Origin: Hyparrhenia diplandra
Taxonomy: Eukaryota; Streptophyta; Magnoliopsida; Poales; Poaceae
Direction of reading: 5' to 3'
Assembly (NCBI GenBank): GCA_015847255.1
Contig: JADLZK010011597.1
Coordinates: forward strand, 1 to 64,000
DNA length: 64,000 nucleotides
The notes under the pieces were generated by a model. That model saw only the letters and a program-made list of their open reading frames with translations. It did no database searches and had not been told where the DNA came from. Both the position numbers and the translations under genes were made by a program. Positions 23,427 through 33,881 of this stretch are shown one piece after another; the stretch's first letter is position 1, and the number at the start of each line of letters is the position of its first letter.

Positions 23427-25930
23427 TGAAAGGTCCCTAGTGGTTTTTGGTAATTGAGTGACAACATTAGGTGAACTAATATTGTGTGAATGAGATGATA
23501 CACAGGAGAATTAGTTCACATGAGATGATGCAATGAAGGAGCTTTATTGCATATGAGACATGACATGGAGTCATGTGATCAAGGTGGTGAAGATCAAGAT
23601 GAGGCTTGGCTTGATGGACCGGTTGCAAGTGTGAAGGGCAAGTCAAGGCTTTGAAGTGATGGACCGCGAGGCGGTGAAGCTTGAGCAAGACTTGGCGCCG
23701 ACGGACCGACGCAACGGTGAAGAGCAAGTGAGGTCAAGATCGATGTACCAATAAGGTCATGTGATGATATGAAATGGATCATATCATTCTTGATCGTGTT
23801 GTTGCATTTGTTGCTTCGACACTTGAGGAGGCGGAATGGAAATGCGCAAGGCAAAGGTATATTTGTAGGCATTTCATTTCTCCGGTCATAGGTGAGTAGA
23901 GAAGGTTATGACCGGATTTAGGTTCGATAACCGTTATGAAGAGGGGAAAACTTCAATCGCTTTAATCACCTAGTGCCACTAACTTGAATTTTGAATTGCA
24001 TATGCATTCGGGTTAGTGACGGGACTCCTTAGAAAAAGTCTTGAAAAGTGCTATCAAATATGGTCTTGAGGTTTGACATATTTTTGGATGAGATAGCATA
24101 TTATTTGGATCAAGAGATATTAAATATTTGGAGAAGAAAAGAAAATTGAGGATTCATGCAATTTATATATATACACGTGTGTATATATATACTTGGACAA
24201 AGCACGTAATCAATTCAATTCTCCTAGCTTGCTTGGCTAATTTGATTAGCATGCGGGGTCCACGCTATTTTTAGATTGTGCATGCTCGCTGGACTCAGTA
24301 CGTGAGGTGTGGCTGGTTTGCTAATTCAAGGAAACAGAAATCGCCACCGTCCGATGGGTCTCGGTGCTGACCCAAGGCTGCTGCACGCGTGTTTGCTGCT
24401 TGCCGCTTTGGGCTATCCCATCGAGCTGGTTTGCTGGTGCTGGGCCGGCCTGCTTGTTGCTGCTGCTAGCGAGGCCCATGTCGAGAGTAGGCACAGGTCA
24501 GTTTCCACCGAAGGCGAGTTTCTTTTCTCTCGATGAAAATCCTGCTGCCTGGCCCTTCGAGACCGATAGCACGAAAAAGAACAGAAGCTGTCGGCGCCGC
24601 CCGAGCGTGAGGAGGAAAAGAGCAAGGGCGTCTCTGCTGCTGTTTGTTGCCGTTGGAGAGTGGGCAGCGCGCTGCCGACCGTTGGAGGCAAGATCCAGGT
24701 GCCGTCGGCCTCTGTCCAGCCAGAATAAAAGCTTCGGTCTCCCTTCCTGGCTTCTTCTCTCCAAGCACAGTGAGCTCTTCTATTCCTCATTTCTTCTCAA
24801 GAACAAGAGCTAGGGTTTCTTCTCTCCTCTTTCTCTCCCATGATTTGAGCCAAAATTAATATGAGAGATTGAGTGCCCTTTGTGGGTGTGTATGAGAGGT
24901 TGAAGATCCACCTATTCCCCATTTGATTTCACTCAAGATTAGAGCTAATTTGAGAGGGGATTGGGAAACCTAGTGTGCATGCATTTGTGATTCATATTTG
25001 TGGCACTAGGTGGTGATTGCAATTGTGGATTTCTTATTGCTCTTGGTGATTGCCATCACCTAGACGGTTTGGAGATTGTGACTCCGTTGAAGCACGCAAT
25101 TGGAGATTGTGCGGTGCTCCGGAGGAGGATTTGTGAGAGGTTCGTGCTCACCTCGCGGGGATCGCGAAGAGCGACACTAGTAGAGCGTATCGGTGAGTAC
25201 CTCCCTTGTACGTGTGGTGTCTTGCGGTGCCTTGAGAGGCTCACTTGAGAGTGGTGTCTTGCGGTGCCTTGGGCGTGCCTTGAGGGGCAAGTGATCGGAG
25301 AATCACACCGAAGAACCATCTAGGTGAAACACCAAAGGAACCACCCAAGGTCTTGGTCGACACAACGAGGGAGTAGGGGGAAGTTGGCAAGCTTCCCGAT
25401 ACCTCGGTAAAAATCACGGTGTCAACTTGTCTACTCTTCTCGGTGGTTTGCATTCTCCAAATCACAAGCTTTGTATTTACTTTCATATATACCTTGTGCT
25501 TGTGCTTGTGGAGTAGCTCTTGCATTTACTAGCTCGTGTAGCTTGTTTAGTTGTCTTGCTTAGTTTGTGTAGCTAAGTAATTTGAGCCTTTGGGTTAGGC
25601 GTGTGTTGCCTTGTCCATTGTGCATCTAGCGAGCTTAGGTTGGCTTTGTGCTTTTGCTCATTAGAATTGTGTAGGGAGCTCACCCTTGTTTGAAGTACTA
25701 GTGCATAGATTTGTGTGACCTTGCAATAGAAACGGTTAGGAGCTCAAGCTAGGCTTATCACCTCATTTGCTTTGTGTAGGATCTTTTGTGAGGTGATTTA
25801 GAGTCATAGCTAGAGGGGTGAAGTCTTGGCTAAACGAATAGTTCAATTCCGCATTATATTTGTTTAGCCGGCGTAATTAGTTTTAGAAAGGACTATTCAC
25901 CCCCCCTCTAGTCCCCATCTCGACCCTACA
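23427..25930 (+). mobile_element. Solo LTR of a Maximus/SIRE-type Copia element
   Basis: It starts 'tgaaaggtccctagtggt' and ends 'ctcgaccctaca', ends typical of long SIRE/Maximus LTRs in grasses. The perfect 5-bp target duplication CCGGT is at 23,422-23,426 and 25,931-25,935. There is no internal domain and no second LTR, so this is a solo LTR left by LTR-LTR recombination. It lies inside the GC-rich retroposon and is younger than it. Short open frames inside are not genes. Confidence 0.88.
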
Positions 25931-26757
25931 CCGGTGCCTTGTGTTAGTGTTTCGCCTATTTGTCCTCCCTGGCAGCTCGCCATGGGGACGTCTAGGATGT
26001 AATCGAACTTTCCCACTTCTCTTAATGCAATGCAGTGCGTGCCGGTTTCAAAAAAAAAAATTTTGCGGACCACATGTGGTAGTGGCTGAGTGGCTTCATT
26101 CTGTACATCCCCTGAAATCAGGTAGGTTAGTCCATGTCATCCTCAGGAGCCTTATAATTGTCATTGCACAAACTTTACCTTGTTGCAGGTGAAGGACTTT
26201 TGTGTACGGCGATGAGAATTTCTCAGTTAGCGTCAACCGATCAGCTTTCGAAATTGTTGCTACATACAAAAGAAGACAGGAATTGACCTTGTCATACGCC
26301 TTCCAAACTGTTACCCCACTGCGCCACGTCAATGTTGAATGCACAAAAAGTTTGGGTATCAGTGAAGTGAAGTGAAGTGAATGGTTGCTTTCCCTTTCCA
26401 TCATTTGTTCGCAACCAGGTAATTACTTAGAGCATAAAATAATAGGGCAGTTACTGATGGCTTTGTAACGTTGATAATAAAAAGGAAGAATGTAGCTCTA
26501 AGTAACTAAGCTAATCATTTCTCTCTGCAGAACGGTGCGATAGCAGAGGCGATCCGCACGTGGAAGAGCAATTTCGACAAAGAGTTTGAGGGCGTGGAGG
26601 AGTGCCCAATCTGTTACAGCATTCACCACACCAGCAACCACAGCCTTCCGCGGCTGGCGTGCAAGACGTGCAAGCACAAGTTCCATGGCGCCTGCCTCTA
26701 CAAGTGGTTCTCGACGTCCAACAAATCGACTTGCCCGTTGTGCCAGACTCCGTTTTA

Positions 26758-27077
26758 GTTCTAGCTCTAGGCACATGTGTGTTTGTTGGCACACTTCATG
26801 TAAATGGCGTGTATACTCAGTGTTCAGCTTTTACAAAGGCTTGGGCCTTTTCTCACTAGGCTCATCCGTTTTGGCTGTTAACTACTCTTGGGACAGTACG
26901 AGACCTATATGGAAGAGTTCACATTATAGGAATCAAGTAGATTGATCATTAAAACTGGGTACAAATTTTGGGGTGGCTCCCAACTTAGAGATTTGCAGCG
27001 CCCTATTGACTCAAACATATCAATGATTTGAGGTTAAAGCAAGTTGCAAAACTTGCTTGCAACTAGTTATCTAAATA
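26758..27077. other. 3' flank of the LTN1 relic
   Basis: Probably old 3' UTR and downstream DNA of LTN1. No further gene is seen. Confidence 0.5.
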
Positions 27078-27204
27078 CTCCCTCTGTTCATTGTAAGTCG
27101 TCGTTTTGACTTTTTTGGTTCATCCAGTTTATTACAAATACTAATGCGTAGCAAAGTGAATGTATTAAAAAGTCAAAGCGACTTACATTTTGGAACAGAG
27201 GGGG
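27078..27204. mobile_element. Stowaway MITE, 127 bp
   Basis: Inverted ends 'ctccctctgttcattgtaag' and (reverse) 'ccccctctgttccaaaatg', with TA duplicated at 27,076-27,077 and 27,205-27,206. Confidence 0.85.
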
Positions 27205-27348
27205 TACTATTTATTCCAATTTTCTGGAGCCGCACTAGCAGATGACACAACATATAAATGCCATTAGCAATCCTAGAAATGCTATGGACAATCGTGGAAT
27301 GAAATGAGTCGTGGTGCCCCAATTTGGTACTCCTACCATTTCAAACTA

Positions 27349-27674
27349 CTCCCTCGGCCGGTTTTGTTAGGCGTTCTCACGTTTTGTAGTTTGGCAGCTA
27401 TATTAGGCGTGGACAGCAAGTACGAGGTCAAATGTTTAAATGGATGTTGGGTGATAATTCGAAGCATTTGCATGCGAGGGGACTCCGAGAGACATGCGGT
27501 GGTGCTATTTGTATCGATTTAGGTACTCGGCTGCATGACACAGCTTGCATGCATTTAATGACCATACGTTTCTCTGTGCTGCATGTATTGAGCCAAGAGC
27601 TGGCATGCGTGGTTACTACTCTCCTTGGTATATGAGATTTTGCTGATACGCCTAACAAAACGGACCGGAGGGAG
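27349..27674. mobile_element. MITE with 'ctccctcggccggttttgtt' ends
   Basis: The left end and the reversed right end ('ctccctccggtccgttttgt') form inverted repeats that continue into 'aggcgt'. TA flanks both sides (27,347-27,348 and 27,675-27,676). The size and TA target fit Stowaway. The 142-aa minus-strand open frame overlapping it is not a gene. Confidence 0.8.
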
Positions 27675-27925
27675 TATTTAGCTTTTGATATGCATATAAA
27701 TATGTACTGTCTAAATATATAGTGGTAGTCATCTAAGATATAAATAATTTGGAATGGAAGGAGTAGTTCTTTGTTGAACAAACTGATGAGTTCGCAATGC
27801 AGCAATTTCTGAGCCACTCTAAGGCACGATCCATAAAACATCTGTTCAACCAACAACTGCCTCAGGCATAGAGTACTTAAAAAAAGGCTTATAAAGCTTG
27901 TTTTGATCTGTGGAGTAAACTGCCA

Positions 27926-30379
27926 CTACGCAATGAGTAAAGGGAGCATGGTCAGCATGAAGGCCTCGTAGGTAAAAGTTGCCGACCCTGAGGACGCAGT
28001 GTCCTTCTCCTTGAACTTCTCAGTCAGTCCCTGCAAAGTAATCCAAATAAATGACCACAGGTAAGATTCATCATAACCATATTTGCAAGATCAGATGCAA
28101 AGAGAAGTCTGAAATGTTTGGGTTTGCACATTGTGCAGGCATTAGTTACCTTAACAGTGAGGCAACATCTGCAGAGGTAAAGGAAGAAAAAGAAAATACG
28201 ATTAGAATTTGTGGTACATGACAAATTGAATGCAGATAGGACATTTTAAAAAATATATAGTTTTAGACATCACAATAGTCTTGATCAGAATACATAGCTG
28301 AACTTAGCAGGACAGTTCATTAACAAATCAGTCTAGTTAAATCTTTAACTAGTTAGTTCCTCCGTTTCAAATTTTAAATCATTTTGACTTTTTTTTGGTA
28401 CATCCATTTAGCTATGTATCTAGATACAATAATATGTCTAGATACATAGCAAAATGGATGAACCAAAAAGGCAAAGCAACTTACAATTTGGAACAAAGAG
28501 AGTATTAGACAAGCTTACTACTCAGATATCAACCAGTTATGAACATCCATGACAACAACACTGTGAAATACAATAATTTCCTTACTGATAAGGTTCAGAG
28601 AACATATTTAAGAAATGAGCAGCAGTTGGATTGAAGGAAGGTTCTTACTCAATGAAGTTATCATATTCAATTGCTTTGCTGTTGTCCCCAGTCTTGTCAA
28701 ATTTAGACACAAGCAGATCGAGCACGGTTGGAGAGACAGAATATCCCAGACTGAGAAGAGCATCATGCAGTTCTGATGTGTCAATCCTACCATTTCGATC
28801 ACAATCAAACCACTCAAATATTGCCTGAAAAAGTACAGCAAAACATCAGTTCACTACAATAATTCAAGGTTTAATTTTTGCTTACATATAAGCAAAGGGA
28901 AAAGGGGAAGTTGTAGCTCATCTTACTCTCCAGTTCTGAAGACTGTAAAACACAGAAGTGAATTCCTTGGGTCCTGAAAGGGCAGAAACAAAAACAGCAT
29001 ATGTTTATTAAGAAAACTAGACATTACAGGAGATTGAAGGGAGATACTGAATCTGATATAGGTAGATCATACTATTCAGAAGAAGGGAGAGAAAAAGAAA
29101 CACAAGTTAGGACTGATCTTTTTAAGTTCACACGAATGAAGAAGCACACATCTCATGGGCTTTTTAAAATCTTGTACAAATTGTTGACTACGAAGATCAA
29201 GTTAGGACTTTGAAATTACACAGAATCTGTACCAAACTGGATCAAAACTCCAGCAAACAGGATTGCCCAAAAGGCATCATTACCAGTATATGAAACTATG
29301 TCCCAGTGTTGAATCGAAAGGCTTGAGAGTGACATAGCCTACTAGCAATACTTCATTGCTCAAACACTAGTTCCATACAGGAACTTCATGTTAATATTGC
29401 AGCATGTTGAGCACGTGATCGGTACTGCAAAAATAACCCTATAACTAGCAAAAGTCATCTACAGTCTGGACCTCTACATGATCATCTTGAATTTTGCACA
29501 TAAAGAAATGGATCTACTTGACCGATTCAATATTGATCACTCAATCAAAGTCTAAAACACAAGTAAACTATCTGATTCTTTAAGAAAGGATCGAATTGCT
29601 AGTTTGGCACTACAGACAAAAGAAGAGTAATTTCTAAGTAAATGCATCTGAGGCGACTAGCACAATCCAGATTGCCATGCATGCCAGTGTTACAGCAAAA
29701 GGCTAGATAGCCTACTAGCAGTACTCAACCGTTGACACACTAGCTAGTAATCAGGAGGAGACTGAGAGGCGTCTGATGAAAAGTAAACTCACCGAGCTTG
29801 GGGACGTTGGTGTAATTGGTGAAGACGTGCATGAGGAGGTGATCGAACGGTGCGGAGGCTCAAGCTCTGGTGGTTGTACGACCCTGACGACGACGACAGC
29901 GCGGACTGAAGCTCCTTGTCGTCGATCACGCCGTTGCCATCGCGGTCGGCCGCCTTGAAGCACGCCACCACGTTGGGGTTGGTCCTGGGAGGGAACAACC
30001 CGGCCATCTTCTCAAACACAGAGTCCAGCCTACGGTGCGCGGCCGGTATCGACACCGGAGTCGGCGGCGTAGGCGCGCGGCACTTGTCCCCACCGTCTGA
30101 GAGGGCAGGGTCCGACGTACGGAGCTCGGCGGGTATTGACACCGGCGTCGTCGGCACACGCTTAATGCGGCGCTTGTACCCACCGTCTGAGAGGGCAGGG
30201 TCCGACGTACGGAGCTCGGCGGGTATTGACACCGGCGTCGTCGGCACACGCTTAATGCGGCGCTTGTACCCACCGTCTGAGAGGGTGGCCATCTCCTGAA
30301 ACACAGGGTCCGGCTTACGGAGCTCGCCGGGTATTGACACCGGCGTCGTCGGCACACGCTTGCGGTGGTTGCGGTTCAT
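27926..30379 (-). CDS. Penta-EF-hand calcium-binding protein, frameshifted
   Basis: Five exons with GT-AG borders: 30379-29793, 28973-28927, 28824-28649, 28168-28150, 28030-27926. The protein (about 309 aa once a 4-bp insertion is ignored) matches plant penta-EF-hand proteins of the CML48-50 type, calcium sensors related to ALG-2 and sorcin. EF loop 1 is 'DRDGNGVIDDKE' and another is 'DCDRNGRIDTSE', both with all acidic ligands; 'DKTGDNSKAIEYDNF' is degenerate. The C-terminus 'FMLTMLPLLIA' is typical. The N-terminus, usually Gly/Pro-rich, is built here from 30-residue repeats. Near 29,842-29,846 four extra bases ('atcg') shift the frame between 'SLRTV' and 'HLLMHVFTNY'. In the spliced message translation would then stop early in exon 3, losing EF hands 2-5. 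Either the allele is dead or the extra bases are a sequencing error; all downstream exons remain clean. Confidence 0.88.
28357..28503. mobile_element. Degenerate Stowaway MITE in intron 3 of the EF-hand gene
   Basis: 'ttcctccgtttcaaatttta' and the reversed 'ctctttgttccaaattgt' form inverted ends about 147 bp apart, with a matching core around 'tatctagatacaataatatg'. The TA duplication is not clean. Confidence 0.65.
30091..30360 (-). repeat. 90-bp in-frame tandem repeat in the EF-hand gene
   Basis: 'caccgtctgagaggg' recurs at 30,091, 30,181 and 30,271, exactly 90 bp apart. The first two units are nearly identical; the third differs near 30,286-30,310. Each unit codes a 30-residue block with 'RVPTTPVSIPAELR' and 'DPALSDGGYKR'. 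Confidence 0.9.
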
Positions 30380-31534
30380 GGCTCGCGGCTGGGTTTACGG
30401 GGCGGTGTGGAACAGGAACAGGGAAGTGTTGCTCGCGAGATGAAGGGGAGGCCAAGTAAATGAGGGGAAGCGGAGCCTGCATGCACGCAGTGTCCCTCGG
30501 GAAGCCAAGGAAGGCCATCAAAGCCCTCCCGGCCGGTTTTCCTGCGGGAGGTCAGTCAGCTCACGCATCACGAGGCCGCCCAGCTCTCCGCATCCTCTCT
30601 AGCTCGGCGATATCTTCTCACCCGGTCACATTATTTTGTTCATAGAGTATTAGCTAGTGTGTCGCGTGCATGGTAAGCCGTATATACGTCGTGTGCCGTG
30701 TGCGTACGTGGTTAGCCGTGTGTAGGTGTGTGTGTGTGGTGGCCGTGAGCATGCATGTGTTACCAGTTTCACCAAGTCAGTAAGCTGCTGATTGATTAAA
30801 ATCGAAAGCATAATTAAGAAAATTCCTGCCATACAGCAGCACAGAGGGGAGAAGAGTTGATGGCCCTATAGGGTGTTACACAAGTTTGATGTCTACAATC
30901 TTTTCTTGAGCTTATGGATACAGGCTGAAATTAGGGCAAGACATGCGAGCATGTGCCCACAACTTATTCTCTTCTATGTGGCATCGCTTACAGATCTCAT
31001 TTGTAACTGCCTGTTGCCCTGTCTTGTGTTTGTATGTGATCAAGGCGGTACGGGGAAACACTGCAAAGTTACAAAATAGTCTTCAGTCGGGTGTTCCCAA
31101 ACAATACTCGCCCACAGTAGCAGATGCATGCTCTGGAAGATGGCCGAGTTTAATTCGGGCGCTGTTTGTCACCCATGTTGTAACTGTGGAAGCGTGCATT
31201 CCAGGTACGTTGTAACCAAGCAGCAAGTTTCCCAACCGGAGGAAGCTTTTCCTGTCTGTAACTGCCCCGAAGGAAAAGAGCAGAGAGAAAGATAATGCTT
31301 GCTATGGCTGGCAACAAGGAAACCAGCAAGGATAAAGAGAATCCTGCTTTAGCTGGCCAGAAGGAAACGATGAAGGACAAGGAAGAAAATGCTGTCAGCT
31401 AGCGGATGCGACTTGAAAAGATTCTCCTCTTCTTTCTCATGCTCCGGTCGTCATCGTGGACATGGCAGTTATTTGGACGCAAGGGTATGACCCGGATGCT
31501 TCACTGCCGAAAGAACAGTTAAGAACTCCCGTAC
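30380..31534. other. Upstream region of the EF-hand gene, no gene recognised
   Basis: The first 250 bp should hold the promoter and 5' UTR of the EF-hand gene (minus strand); no clear TATA box was found. A GT-rich tract 'gtgtgtaggtgtgtgtgtgt' is near 30,720. A plus-strand frame at 30,943-31,215 (90 aa) matches no family I know. Lysine-rich text at 31,260-31,400 is also unassigned. Confidence 0.5.
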
Positions 31535-31714
31535 CAGCTGGAAGGATTTTTTTTTTTATAAAATTTGACCTTTTTTTTTTTTGAAAAAATTCAAATCTCG
31601 GTTTGAAAATATTTGTAGGGCATATCCCTTTGGTCGCGCCAGAGGCGCCGGCGCGATATTTGCACTATGTCGAGCCACATGCAATAGCGTGACGTGGGCG
31701 TCCACGCCGGCACC

Positions 31715-32040
31715 CACTACTACAGAATCGCTCATTACTACCGCCGGTATCACTTTGCCGAAATTTATTCCACCGGCAGCGATGAACCACACACCGGCGT
31801 GTGATGAGCCGGTCAAGCGCCAGGACAAACCGAAACTCCACGGGCTCGACTAAATCCGGCGGTGAAGATTTAGATCACCACCGGGTTGAATCATTCCCCG
31901 GCAGTGGTCTTGATGGACACAGATCACTCGCGGATTTGAATTAGAACCCGATAGCGATTTAAAAATTGACACAACCGGGCTGAATTAGAACCGATAGCGA
32001 TTGATTTGGGAGGGGAAGCAAAATACAATGACAACGAACA
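31715..32040 (+). repeat. E1 left terminal and subterminal repeats
   Basis: The CACTA end is followed by 'ctaccgccggtat', 'ttccaccggcag', 'ccggcggtgaagattta' and 'ccaccgggttgaatcatt'. Together they match, in inverted orientation, the last 480 bp or so of E2 (56,110-56,596). Such motifs are binding sites for the TNPA protein in CACTA elements; that role is inferred here. Confidence 0.8.
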
Positions 32041-32172
32041 ATAAAACAAACAACGTAAAAAGCATCTGATTAACGAACGACCGATCCACTAACAAACAAC
32101 ACAAACCAAATTAAACCGTCATAGAAAACAACCGATATAATAAATTAACATAAAAGAAAGCGGCTGGCCTAA

Positions 32173-32552
32173 TTAAGCCGCCTTCTTGCCTTTCTTGGCC
32201 GCCCGCCTGGCCTTCTTCCTGGCGGCCGACTCCATCTCCTCGGTTTGGCGGTATCCCTCAGCGAGGTTATCGGGCCAAGTACTCGATCTGGAGGCCGATG
32301 ATGGACTTCTCCTCCAAGTGGTGATTTCGTTGGCGGGCCAACTTGGTCGGCCAGGCCGTTGAGCTTGTTCGGGCGGCGCCGAGGCAATGCAGATGATCTT
32401 CTCCGCCCGGCCGGCAGCCATGTCGATGGACTTCTCCTCCAAATGGTGATTCACCGTTGGCGAGCCAACTTGGTCGGCCCTGGTTTGTTGAGCTTGTTCG
32501 GGCGGCGCCGAGAGGCGATGCAGATGTACTTCTCCGCCCGTGCCGAATCCAT
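32173..32552 (-). pseudogene. KVE module a: small basic-tailed ORF, tandemly duplicated N-terminal part
   Basis: I do not recognise the family. A TATA-like 'tatttatatg' lies near 32,672 (minus strand), then an ATG at 32,552 reading 'MDSARAEKYICIASRRRPNK'. About 131 bp further on the block recurs as 'MAAGRAEKIICIASA', 'KLNGLADQVGP' and 'LEEKSIIGLQIEYLA' across frames. The end is 'LAEGYRQTEEMESAARKKA' and 'AKKGKKAA', stop at 32,173. At least two frame changes break it. The lysine/alanine-rich tail suggests nucleic-acid binding, which is only a guess. A/T-rich text to 32,030 resembles a 3' UTR shared with the next module. Confidence 0.5.
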
Positions 32553-32939
32553 GTCGGTCGCCGGCGTCACCGGACCCGGCCGGCCATCGTGAAAACGGGG
32601 TAGAGAGGGGAGTGTGTTTGGAGAGCCGAGTGTTGGAGAGCGGACCAGAGACAGGGGGTTATGTACATATAAATAGGATAGGACTCAGCCGCGGTTTCTA
32701 AGACGAGGAACAGTTGAACACAAATGATAGAAAATTAAGATTGACACGCATCATAATAAATAATAAACCGATTCAATAAAAACAGTAGAACCCAAATTAA
32801 CGAAAGATAAAGAGATTGCCATGCAAATGATTAACCAACAATTGAACCATTAGCAAATTAACCACACAGATCATTGTATCTTACACATCCACACAGATCG
32901 GACAACAGAAATTAACATAAACAAATAAAAGAAGAGAAC

Positions 32940-33192
32940 CTAGGCCGCCTTCTTGGCCTTCTTGGTCAGCAGCGCTTGGCGCGCTTGGTCGCCGCCTTCC
33001 CGGCCTCCTCCTCCCGGTTTGGCGGTATCCCGGCGAGGGTATCGCCCGCAGAGTCGATCCGAGGGGTGTAGAAGTTGGCCCTCTCCCGAGGGGCAGATTC
33101 ACCCTTGGCAGGCCAACGTCGTTGGCCAGGCCGTTCAGCTTGGTGAGGGCGGCGAGGCGCCCACAACGAAACGTCACTCCCGTGGCGGACAT
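32940..33192 (-). pseudogene. KVE module c: second small ORF of the array
   Basis: TATA-like 'catttatacc' near 33,285 (minus strand). The ATG at 33,192 reads 'MSATGVTFRCGRLAALTK' and 'LNGLANDVGLP'. After a frame change come 'ERANFYTPRIDSAGDTLAG' and 'YRQTG', and the final frame ends 'LTKKAKKAA' and stop at 32,940. It aligns with module a in 'LNGLA..VG', 'YRQT' and the KKAKKAA-type end, and with the E2 module in 'E.ANFY'. The length of 253 bp is not a multiple of three, so it is broken. Family unknown. Confidence 0.5.
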
Positions 33193-33881
33193 GTCGATGA
33201 TCGTGGGCGGCGAGTCCGCGCTTTCCGTGAGAGGGGCACAAAGAGAAGTTAGTGTTGATAACGGGAGGGGGGCGGGGGGGGGTATAAATGTGGCGTTTCC
33301 AAAAGACGGTTCCTCGGGGAAAACGTAAACGGCCACCGCTGCGCCCAATGGCCGTCTCCTCGACACTCAACGGCGATTGTATTTTTCCAAAGCACAAACG
33401 ACAGTTAATTGTTTGTTTTTGACAAATTTTACATTGAACAAGTTAAGATTCAAATCAAATTTAAGCGCTATTTAATTTAAATCGCTCTTTGAACGAAACA
33501 GATTCAGGGACAGAGGGAGCAACACACAACAATAATATATATAATTTTTATTTTATTAATATATATATATAAAAAAAACAGAACATATGATAAAAATGAT
33601 AAAAACAAATAAAAAAAAGAGGAAGGCCGCCCGGCCTAGTCTCGTCGTCCTCCTCCTCCTCCTCCTCTAATATTTGGCGTCGTCCTTCTTGGCCAAGGCC
33701 TTGAGGGCGATCCCGGCCACCTGCTCCACCTTGGGGGCATAGTGGTTCATCTTTTCTTCGAGGGGTGGTTCCACCCTTGGAAGAAGACGATAAGAAACAT
33801 CCGCCAGCTCCTTCAAACATCACGAAGGTAGGGCCGGAGACGATCGAGGGTGAAATCCCCTCTCGATCACCTCCGAATGCG

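Larger units (their letters stand above)
21831..26059 (+). mobile_element. GC-rich retroposon with poly-A tail, inserted in the LTN1 intron
   Basis: An 11-bp direct repeat 'attttgcggac' lies at 21,820-21,830 and 26,060-26,070. The right copy is preceded by 'gccggtttc' plus an A-run, a LINE-style 3' end ('cttcttaatgcaatgc'-like text at 26,020). This is the signature of target-primed reverse transcription. After removing the nested solo LTR the unit is about 1.7 kb: a very GC-rich 5' part with tandem repeats, then a short AT-richer tail. No reverse transcriptase was found. It could be an internally deleted LINE, a non-autonomous LINE relative or a processed transcript. The 328-aa open frame at 21,823-22,809 overlaps an antisense frame and matches nothing I know. 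Confidence 0.72.
19905..26757 (+). pseudogene. LTN1: LTN1 (listerin E3 ubiquitin ligase) 3'-part relic
   Basis: Listerin is a ribosome-associated RING E3 that ubiquitylates stalled nascent chains on 60S subunits. Visible exon pieces: 19,905-20,330 ('LHFWELMASFIKDAPLQIRK', 'LLLSEPFCQLSLVKN'); 20,400-20,482 ('VFIAWALLLSHLQYLPVS'); 20,729-20,820 ('WILDCIFQHIPVKAAAPSGK'); 21,412-21,659 ('LAGLLYGMMIRLLPSFVR'); 26,189-26,418 ('DENFSVSVNRSAFEIVA'); 26,530-26,757, the RING exon ('[20 protein letters not shown]', ending 'CPLCQTPF' and stop). Defects: TAA after 'GLYWILFS' near 20,097; deletions in the 21.5-kb exon; TGA after 'LGISEVK' near 26,373 followed by a 1-bp shift. The RING exon itself is intact. 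The N-terminal bulk of the gene is absent. Two MITEs sit in exons and a retroposon sits in the last long intron. Confidence 0.88.

Noticed and set aside
24160..24192. Near-palindrome of TA and CACGTG
   Set aside because: It is a low-complexity TA tract around a chance CACGTG and is not perfectly symmetric.
24364..24859. Overlapping frames of 71-149 aa
   Set aside because: They sit within the solo LTR on both strands and show no known domain.
27428..27856. 142-aa minus-strand frame
   Set aside because: It lies mostly inside a MITE with TA target duplication and has no domain.
29776..30299. Plus-strand frames over EF-hand exon 1
   Set aside because: They are antisense shadows. The minus strand has EF-hand motifs and splice sites.
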